NCBI GenBank assembly: GCA_003641695.1 | Contig: QNBL01000172.1 | Location: 1-6,112, forward strand | DNA length: 6,112 nt | DNA from: Spirochaetota bacterium | Lineage (GTDB): Bacteria; Spirochaetota; Spirochaetia; B11-G9 | Direction of reading: 5' to 3' | Shown here: piece after piece, positions 1-4,969 of the stretch | How positions within the stretch are numbered: position 1 is the first letter of the stretch | Layout: each line of letters opens with the position of its first letter | Notes under the pieces: model-generated | What the model saw: the letters and a program-made list of their open reading frames with translations, nothing else | Told to the model about the DNA's origin: nothing | The model's database searches: none | Translations under genes and position numbers: made by a program

Positions 1-912
1 ATTTATCTCATTCAGCAGTATCTGTCCGGTGGATTCCTCAATAAAAAAATCTACCCTTGCAAATCCCTGAGCCCCGACAGTAAAAAAGGCTTTTTTTGCA
101 TAGTCCTCAACAGATTCTTTTACATCGGTGCTGAGGGAGGCTGGAACAACGGTTCGTGCGTTGTTACCGGAAAGATATTTGCTTTCATAATCATAGAAGC
201 CTTTCTCCAGTATTATTTCTCCGGGGGGGAAACTTTCAACTTCCCTGTTTCCCATTACCGAACATTCAATTTCCCTCCCGGTAATAGCGGGTTCAATAAC
301 AAGTTTGGTGTCAAACTGAAAAGCATGCTGTATGCATTCCATAAGTTCATTTCGGTTTACGGCTTTTTTGACACCAACGGAAGATCCTGCTCTTGCGGGC
401 TTTATAAAAACCGGAAAGCCGTATTCAGCGGAGGCTTCTTTTATTCTGCTGTCTGAAATACTCCGGATTTCGGTGAAAGGAACGGTAGGCAGTCCCTGAT
501 GCTGCCAGAGCATCTTGGATACTATCTTGTCCATCCCTGCCGCACTCCCGAGGATACCACTGCCGGCATAGGGTATATGTATCATATCCAGAAGTCCCTG
601 TACCGTACCATCCTCTCCTGAAACTCCGTGGAGAACAGGGAATATGAAATCGGCTGGAATAAGCATGTTCCCGGTAAAAAGTCCCTGTGAAGGGTAAACA
701 GCAACAGGGAACTCTTTCTTTATAAGCAGAGATTCACCATCGGCCGAAAATACAATCTCATCCTGAAAATACCACTTTCCGTCAATATCAATACCGATAC
801 ATGATACAGCGTATTTTTTGGTATCCAGATGATTATACACAGATGCCGCAGAACGGAGGGAAATCTCATGCTCCCCGGAGGTCCCGCCGTATAGAATTAT
901 AATTTTCTCCAC
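1..912 (-). CDS. ddl: D-alanine--D-alanine ligase, 3' end beyond window
   Basis: This ATP-grasp ligase joins two D-alanines in the cytoplasm; MurF then adds the dipeptide to the UDP-MurNAc-tripeptide. 304 residues are visible, and the reading frame is still open at base 1, where the sequence ends in NEIN, the start of the Mg-binding NEIN(T) motif. About 50 C-terminal residues are probably missing. Motifs in order: GGTSGEHEIS (9-18; E14 matches the first D-Ala contact E15 of E. coli DdlB), HGVSGEDG (95-102), IKPARAGSSVG (170-180), the omega loop FYDYESKY (239-246) and ARVDFF (285-290). Tyr246 matches DdlB Tyr216, as expected for D-Ala-D-Ala rather than D-Ala-D-Lac ligases; there is no VanA-like His. 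The start is GTG at 912-910, sharing one base with the murE stop (TAGTG), with AGGAG 7 bases upstream inside murE. That overlap suggests translational coupling. No key residue is missing in the visible part. Confidence 0.94.
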   Translation of the reverse strand, partial: MEKIIILYGGTSGEHEISLRSAASVYNHLDTKKYAVSCIGIDIDGKWYFQDEIVFSADGESLLIKKEFPVAVYPSQGLFTGNMLIPADFIFPVLHGVSGEDGTVQGLLDMIHIPYAGSGILGSAAGMDKIVSKMLWQHQGLPTVPFTEIRSISDSRIKEASAEYGFPVFIKPARAGSSVGVKKAVNRNELMECIQHAFQFDTKLVIEPAITGREIECSVMGNREVESFPPGEIILEKGFYDYESKYLSGNNARTVVPASLSTDVKESVEDYAKKAFFTVGAQGFARVDFFIEESTGQILLNEIN

Positions 913-2417
913 TAGTAAACTCCTGTTTCAGCCAACGCCTTTTCAGCTTCCGCTTTTTCGTCCCATGGGGATGGCCCGTTACTGTATATAATGCTGCTTT
1001 CATGTCCCTTTCCTAAAAGTACGACAAGATCTCCCTTTCCAGCGGTCCTGATGGCTGCTTTTATCGCTTCTCTCCTGTCTTGAACAAGAAAAAGATCCTT
1101 TCCCTCTGTTTTTTGCCTACATCCCTCTTTTATGTCTTCGAGGATCCTTTGCGGGTTTTCTCCCCGGGGATCTTCATCAGTCAGTATGATTATATCGGCA
1201 TAGCGGGAGGCTATCTCTCCCTGGACCTGCCGTTTTTCAGTATCCCGTTCTCCTGCTGAACCAAAAACGGCAATCAATCTACCTTCAGTTCTCTTCCTTA
1301 GAATAGGGAACAGCTTGAGATAGGCTCCGGGGGTGTGAGCATAATCTACGAGAACTCTGAAATCTTTACCTGTTTTAATAAAATTCATTCGTCCTGCAAC
1401 CGGCTGCAGCTGCGGAAGAAACGGAATACAGAATTTGACACTTTTACCCGTCAACCGGGAAACGGTTAGAACAGCTGCAAGAGTATTCTCCACGTTAAAA
1501 ATGCCCGGAAGATTTATGTCTGCTTCACCGGAAAAATCCTCTGCATGGATCGTAAAACTCTCCCCTGCGGGGGTTTCGGTAATAGCGTCTGCAAAGATAT
1601 CTGCATTCCTGTCTTTTGTACTGTAGTACACGACCGGAGCAGCGGAGGCTGAGGCAAAATAGGCTCTCCTGGGTTCATCCCCGTTGATTACGCCGAATCC
1701 GTTCTCCGCTTTTATACGTCTAAAAAGATTTGCTTTGTCATCGACGTATCTTTCCAGGGTTTTGTGGAACTCAAGGTGCTCATGACTGATGTTCGTCAAT
1801 ATACCTGCGGTAAAATCAATCGAACCAAGCCGGTTATTTAGGGGGGATAGTCCGTGGGAGGTAGCCTCTATCACTGCATGGGTACATCCGTTTTCCACCA
1901 TTTCACAGAGGATCTTGTGTATCTCTGTTGCTTCCGGAGTGGATTGTCTGTAATGATTTTTTTGTGCTCCGTCCCCGGTATCAAACTGAACTGTTGAAAT
2001 AAAACCTGCTTTAATACCGCTTAAACTGAGAAGTTGATGCAAAAGCGACACTGTTGTACTTTTCCCGTCGGTACCGGTGACTCCGATACAGGTGAGCTTT
2101 TCCGAAGGGTAACCGTAAAAACAGGCTGATACCGGCGCCATGCATGTTCTGGTGTTTGAAACCTTCAGGTAGGTAGTTCCCGTATTGTAGTAATCAAGAT
2201 CCTCACTGTGAAATACTACCGATGCTCCGTGTTTGATGGCATCGGTTATAAATCTGTGGCCGTCTGTATGGATGCCCTTCAAGGCGAAAAAAGCATAACC
2301 ATCTTTCACATCCCGGGTATCATATGCAAGACCCGTAACCTCCCGCTGAATGGATCCTGTAATGCCAAGGAACGTTACTGCTCCTTGTAATGCTTCTACC
2401 ATCTTGTCTACATTCAT
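912..2417 (-). CDS. murE: UDP-MurNAc-tripeptide synthetase (MurE ligase)
   Basis: MurE adds a diamino acid to UDP-MurNAc-L-Ala-D-Glu, using ATP, in the cytoplasm. The 501-residue length is usual for MurE. Visible in order: an N-terminal uridine-nucleotide domain (about 1-105), the P-loop GVTGTDGKSTT (112-122, K119), EATSHGL (184-190), HEHLEFH (212-218), the likely carbamylated lysine K228 in YVDDKANLF, DYAHTPGAY (358-366), FGSAGERDTEKR (385-396) and GKGHE (469-473). The amino-acid selecting motif is DEDPRGENP (414-422). E. coli has DNPR here; the Asn that contacts diaminopimelate is replaced by Asp416, while Arg418 is kept. This resembles the DDPRGE form I recall from Thermotoga MurE and suggests a diamino acid other than meso-DAP, perhaps L-ornithine or L-lysine. 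An in-frame TGA 15 bases upstream limits the start to ATG 2417 or Met6. No Shine-Dalgarno sequence is visible. The stop overlaps the ddl start by one base. Confidence 0.96.
   Translation of the reverse strand: MNVDKMVEALQGAVTFLGITGSIQREVTGLAYDTRDVKDGYAFFALKGIHTDGHRFITDAIKHGASVVFHSEDLDYYNTGTTYLKVSNTRTCMAPVSACFYGYPSEKLTCIGVTGTDGKSTTVSLLHQLLSLSGIKAGFISTVQFDTGDGAQKNHYRQSTPEATEIHKILCEMVENGCTHAVIEATSHGLSPLNNRLGSIDFTAGILTNISHEHLEFHKTLERYVDDKANLFRRIKAENGFGVINGDEPRRAYFASASAAPVVYYSTKDRNADIFADAITETPAGESFTIHAEDFSGEADINLPGIFNVENTLAAVLTVSRLTGKSVKFCIPFLPQLQPVAGRMNFIKTGKDFRVLVDYAHTPGAYLKLFPILRKRTEGRLIAVFGSAGERDTEKRQVQGEIASRYADIIILTDEDPRGENPQRILEDIKEGCRQKTEGKDLFLVQDRREAIKAAIRTAGKGDLVVLLGKGHESSIIYSNGPSPWDEKAEAEKALAETGVY
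920..924 (-). promoter_or_regulatory. Ribosome binding site of ddl, inside murE
   Basis: AGGAG on the minus strand lies 7 bases before the GTG codon at 912-910, within the last codons of murE. It decides the ddl start: GTG is the codon used, although it is not ATG. The arrangement fits termination-reinitiation at the TAGTG overlap. Confidence 0.8.
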
Positions 2418-2468
2418 GGGATAATGGTATCAGCAAGGGAGGTTTTGGGCAATGGAGAACAATATCTT
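2418..2468 (-). other. Short gap between the kinase-like gene and murE
   Basis: This is the longest gap on the left side of the cluster at 51 bases. It holds no gene, no clear stem-loop with a T run, and no purine-rich ribosome binding site next to the murE ATG. On the minus strand the last bases read TGATACCATTATCCC before ATG. CATTAT is a weak -10 look-alike, but no good -35 box stands at the right distance (TTGCCC is 20 bases away). I cannot call a promoter or terminator here. Confidence 0.6.
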
Positions 2469-3188
2469 TTACATGTTTGTTTTACGCCACAGGCTGCCGA
2501 GTACTCCCTCAAGCCTTTCACCCAGCAAATTTCCCCCTTTTGTGGTAACATCATCATTGTTGTCAAAAACGATATAAGGTACTTTTACGTTTTGTATTTC
2601 TAAGTAGTCACTATGTACTGAACTGAATTCTTCCCAATCACTTTCCTTGTATATTTTAATAAGTTTTTCGTCAGGAAGGCTGTGCTCCAGTATACTGTGA
2701 GGCCTGTCGGGATTATAGCGTTTTCTGTTTTTACGAAGGGATTCTTCAAAGGAAACTCCGAGATAGAGAACGGCAGCTTTCTTTAAAATATCCGGAGTAA
2801 AGTTGTCAAAAGCTCTTCGAAATCCTCCATGTTCCGAACCCCGGGCAAATTCCATTATGACGGTATGGGTTTCTTCGTACTTCGGGGTATCATGAAGCTT
2901 TTTTTCATATTCCAGCTCCATCCTGCGAATAAGCACATCCCAGAGCCAAACCTCGTTGAAGTAACCTTGCTTATCGGTATGAAGCCGTTTCTTTCCCATC
3001 TGTTCAAGAATCTCGTCCTCTTCGAACCATGTCCAAAGCATGGGAAAGTCGTCGATTTCTTCAAATTCCGAAATGTGAAACCTTTCGATACGGCTTTCAA
3101 GGGGAGTTTTTTTTAAGTAGTCAATAATCTCGCTTTTTCCAGCCGCAGGGCGGCCTATAAGAAATAAAATTTTGAACTGATTGTTCAT
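2469..3188 (-). CDS. P-loop kinase-like protein of unknown substrate
   Basis: This is a 239-residue cytoplasmic-looking protein without signal peptide or membrane segment. Its N-terminus is a beta-strand (FKILFLI) leading into a Walker A motif, GRPAAGKS (12-19), followed by a helix, as in small P-loop kinases. VIMEFARG (110-117) could be a Walker B-like strand. The segment from R152 to R162 (RKNRKRYNPDR) is rich in Arg and Lys and could be the lid that closes over ATP. The middle is acidic and aromatic (EFEEIDDFPMLWTWFEEDE, 41-59), and the C-terminal part is not recognisable to me. I do not recognise a named family. The start at 3188 has GAGGAG 6 bases upstream; the frame is open further upstream, but that would run into the end of permease 2. 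It lies 20 bases behind permease 2, so it may act on the imported compound, but that is inference from position. It is 51 bases before murE. Confidence 0.8.
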   Translation of the reverse strand: MNNQFKILFLIGRPAAGKSEIIDYLKKTPLESRIERFHISEFEEIDDFPMLWTWFEEDEILEQMGKKRLHTDKQGYFNEVWLWDVLIRRMELEYEKKLHDTPKYEETHTVIMEFARGSEHGGFRRAFDNFTPDILKKAAVLYLGVSFEESLRKNRKRYNPDRPHSILEHSLPDEKLIKIYKESDWEEFSSVHSDYLEIQNVKVPYIVFDNNDDVTTKGGNLLGERLEGVLGSLWRKTNM

Positions 3189-3194
3189 GTTATG

Positions 3195-3200
3195 CTCCTC
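3195..3200 (-). promoter_or_regulatory. Ribosome binding site of the kinase-like gene
   Basis: GAGGAG on the minus strand, 6 bases before the ATG at 3188-3186, lies in the 20-base gap after permease 2. It is the strongest Shine-Dalgarno match in the window and fixes the start, ruling out a 44-residue N-terminal extension that would overlap the permease gene. Confidence 0.85.
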
Positions 3201-3208
3201 GTGAAATA

Positions 3209-4036
3209 TTATTTTAGTCCCGAGTGTAGAAAACCCTGGATAAATTTTCGTTGAAAAATAAGGAAAGCTATGAGAAGGGGAAAGATCACCAGCATTGTTG
3301 CGGCAGAGAGAAGCGACCATTGAGCTCCCATTTCTCCCAACTGTGTAAACCGCACGAGTCCGGCGGTAAGGGGTCTGGAGGCATCAGATTTGGTAATGAT
3401 AAGCGGCCAGAGGAATTCATTCCAGTGCCAGCTTATGGACGAGATGGCAAAGGCAGTGAATGTCGGGATTGCTGAGGGGATGTAAATATGCCGGATAAGC
3501 TGCCACCACGCACATCCATCTATTATTCCTGCATCCACCAAAGATCCCGGTATGCTTAAGAACGCCTGCCGCAGGAGGAAAACACCAAATGCTGAACCAA
3601 AATACGGTATCCCTATTGCAAGGATGGTGTCGTATATTTTTAAAGTCCGGATGGTGCTGAAATTGGGAACGAGTAATGCTGTTGTGGGAATCATCATTTG
3701 AAGTAATATATAGGTAAAAAGAAATTTTTTACCTTTGAAATCATAATAGGTAAAGGCAAAAGCAGCTAGTGTTACCGTGACAAGCTGGACTCCAAGTACC
3801 ATTGTTACGAGGATAAAGGTGTTCAGATAGTACCTTCCAAAAGGTGCAAGGGAAAAAGCTTTCGCGTAACTCCCCAAAGAAAGGCCATGACCAAACCATA
3901 CGTCTCCACGGCCCATAGGATCGCTTAACGGCCTTGTTGATGCAACAAATGACCAGATTACCGGAGCAATCCATAACAGGGCGAAAAAGAGAATAACAAG
4001 GAACAGTATTGTCTGTTTAATATGTTTTTTAGCCAC
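3209..4036 (-). CDS. CUT1-type ABC sugar permease (UgpE/MalG-like)
   Basis: This is the second inner-membrane subunit of the importer, pairing with the upstream permease to form the channel. It has 275 residues from the GTG start, close to UgpE (281). Six hydrophobic segments are visible, roughly 8-30, 69-96, 104-125, 137-157, 190-212 and 240-262. The cytoplasmic EAA loop that contacts the ATPase is at 166-191, but it is degenerate: VDAGIIDGC replaces the usual EAARIDGA, and IP replaces LP. WHWNEFLWPLIIT (203-215) and the C-terminal FQRKFIQGFLHSGLK are typical of the MalG/UgpE family. I chose GTG at 4036-4034 because AAGAGG lies 6 bases upstream and it gives an 8-base overlap with the permease 1 stop. 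A TTG at 4087 would add 17 basic and poorly conserved-looking residues. The substrate cannot be read from this subunit. Confidence 0.93.
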   Translation of the reverse strand: MAKKHIKQTILFLVILFFALLWIAPVIWSFVASTRPLSDPMGRGDVWFGHGLSLGSYAKAFSLAPFGRYYLNTFILVTMVLGVQLVTVTLAAFAFTYYDFKGKKFLFTYILLQMMIPTTALLVPNFSTIRTLKIYDTILAIGIPYFGSAFGVFLLRQAFLSIPGSLVDAGIIDGCAWWQLIRHIYIPSAIPTFTAFAISSISWHWNEFLWPLIITKSDASRPLTAGLVRFTQLGEMGAQWSLLSAATMLVIFPLLIAFLIFQRKFIQGFLHSGLK

Positions 4037-4913
4037 GGGGAACCTCTTTTTTTTCCGAAAGTACAATGTTAGACATGGTAAAGGCAAGAAGGATTACTAC
4101 CAGGATAATGGTGACTGCAGAGGCTTTACCGACATCAAGATTTTCGAATCTGGTCTGCCAAAGGTAGTAGAGAAGGACAGTGCTTTTCCCGCTGGGCCCC
4201 CCTTTTGTCAAAACAAAAATATGATCAATCGTCTGAAATGCACTGATAAAGGCTATCGTAGAAATGAAAAGTGTTGACCGCTTTAAAAGGGGCAGGGTGA
4301 TGGAAAATGTTGTTCGCAGGTAACCTGCTCCGTCAAGTTTTGCAGCTTCATAGATGCTTGCAGGAAGGTTCTGAAGCCCTGCCAGATAAAAAATCATGTA
4401 GTAACCGGCATTTTTCCAGAAGGCGATAATCATGACTGCAAATAGTGCAAGGTTGGGGTTTGCCGTCCAGTTCTGTGGACCGGAGTATCCCAATAAAGAA
4501 AGACTGGTATTAAATAAACCGTAATCCGGAGTAAGAAAGAACATCCATATTGTTGCTGCGCTTACCATGGGAAGAATACTCGGATGAAAAAAAGCAAGCC
4601 TGAAATAACCAATACCTTTAAACTTGTTATTTAACAGTTGAGCGAGGATAAAAGCTGCGAGGATTGTGAGCGGTACCGTTCCGAGTACGTAAATGAGGGT
4701 GTTATACAGGACGTTGATAAACTCGTGATTATGAAATAATTCCGAATAGTTCTGTATCCCGTTAAACACCGGTTCCCGGTATTTTGCAATGTTAAGGCGC
4801 TGCTTGAAAAAGCTTTTACTTAACGATAACAGTGTCGGCCATACCGTAAATACCGAGACAAAGAGAAAAGTTGGAAATATTAAAAGGTACGGTAATAATT
4901 TTTTTTGTTTCAT
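4029..4913 (-). CDS. CUT1-type ABC sugar permease (UgpA/MalF-like)
   Basis: This is the first inner-membrane subunit of the importer. Its 294 residues match UgpA (295) and lack the large periplasmic insertion of E. coli MalF. Hydrophobic segments lie at about 7-29, 69-95, 105-127, 157-178, 212-234 and 264-286. The N-terminal PYLLIFPTFLFVSVFTVWP (8-26) is typical of the family. The ATPase-docking EAA loop is complete at 189-210: EAAKLDGA, then ITLPLL. LTKGGPSGKST (235-245) is another family hallmark, found before the last membrane segment. The ATG at 4913 has only a weak purine stretch (AAAGAAAG) upstream, and the gene is separated from the binding-protein gene by 56 bases containing a hairpin. 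Both fit lower expression than the binding protein. It overlaps permease 2 by 8 bases. Confidence 0.94.
   Translation of the reverse strand: MKQKKLLPYLLIFPTFLFVSVFTVWPTLLSLSKSFFKQRLNIAKYREPVFNGIQNYSELFHNHEFINVLYNTLIYVLGTVPLTILAAFILAQLLNNKFKGIGYFRLAFFHPSILPMVSAATIWMFFLTPDYGLFNTSLSLLGYSGPQNWTANPNLALFAVMIIAFWKNAGYYMIFYLAGLQNLPASIYEAAKLDGAGYLRTTFSITLPLLKRSTLFISTIAFISAFQTIDHIFVLTKGGPSGKSTVLLYYLWQTRFENLDVGKASAVTIILVVILLAFTMSNIVLSEKKEVPRG
4043..4048 (-). promoter_or_regulatory. Ribosome binding site of permease 2, inside permease 1
   Basis: AAGAGG on the minus strand, 6 bases before the GTG at 4036-4034, lies within the last codons of permease 1. It supports the GTG start and coupled translation of the two permeases, which fits their 1:1 assembly. 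Confidence 0.7.
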
Positions 4914-4937
4914 GACTGCTTTCTTTTGTTAAAGTAT

Positions 4938-4961
4938 CCGGGAGCGGTACACGACTCCCGG
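4938..4961 (-). promoter_or_regulatory. Intercistronic hairpin after the binding-protein gene
   Basis: Perfect 7-bp inverted repeat: CCGGGAG at 4938-4944 and CTCCCGG at 4955-4961, with a 10-base loop; a G-U pair could add an eighth pair. It begins 8 bases after the stop codon of the binding-protein gene and ends 24 bases before the permease 1 ATG. No T run follows it, so it is not a standard intrinsic terminator. Its place suggests a 3' stabiliser or partial terminator that keeps the binding protein in excess over the permeases, as known for malE-malF in enteric bacteria. That role is inferred. Confidence 0.65.
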
Positions 4962-4969
4962 TAAAGTTT

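Noticed and set aside
491..687. Three copies of AGTCCCTG within ddl (491, 593 and 680), looking like a short spaced repeat.
   Set aside because: Each encodes Gln-Gly-Leu in frame (CAG GGA CTN), the spacing is uneven (102 and 87), and the flanks differ. Codon preference explains it.
1..912. Ddl as a vancomycin-resistance type D-Ala-D-Lac ligase.
   Set aside because: The omega loop FYDYESKY keeps the Tyr typical of D-Ala-D-Ala ligases, and no vanH or vanX-like gene is nearby.
3189..3320. A 44-residue N-terminal extension of the kinase-like protein starting at 3320.
   Set aside because: It would run through the 3' end of permease 2 in another frame, and the ATG at 3188 has a strong GAGGAG 6 bases upstream directly before the P-loop strand.
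4037..4087. A TTG start for permease 2 at 4087.
   Set aside because: It would overlap permease 1 by 59 bases with a basic leader unlike the family. GTG at 4036 has a ribosome binding site and gives the expected N-terminus.
4938..4961. Reading the hairpin as an intrinsic terminator.
   Set aside because: No T run follows the stem on the minus strand; ATACTTTAAC follows instead, and the permease genes of the same system lie directly downstream.
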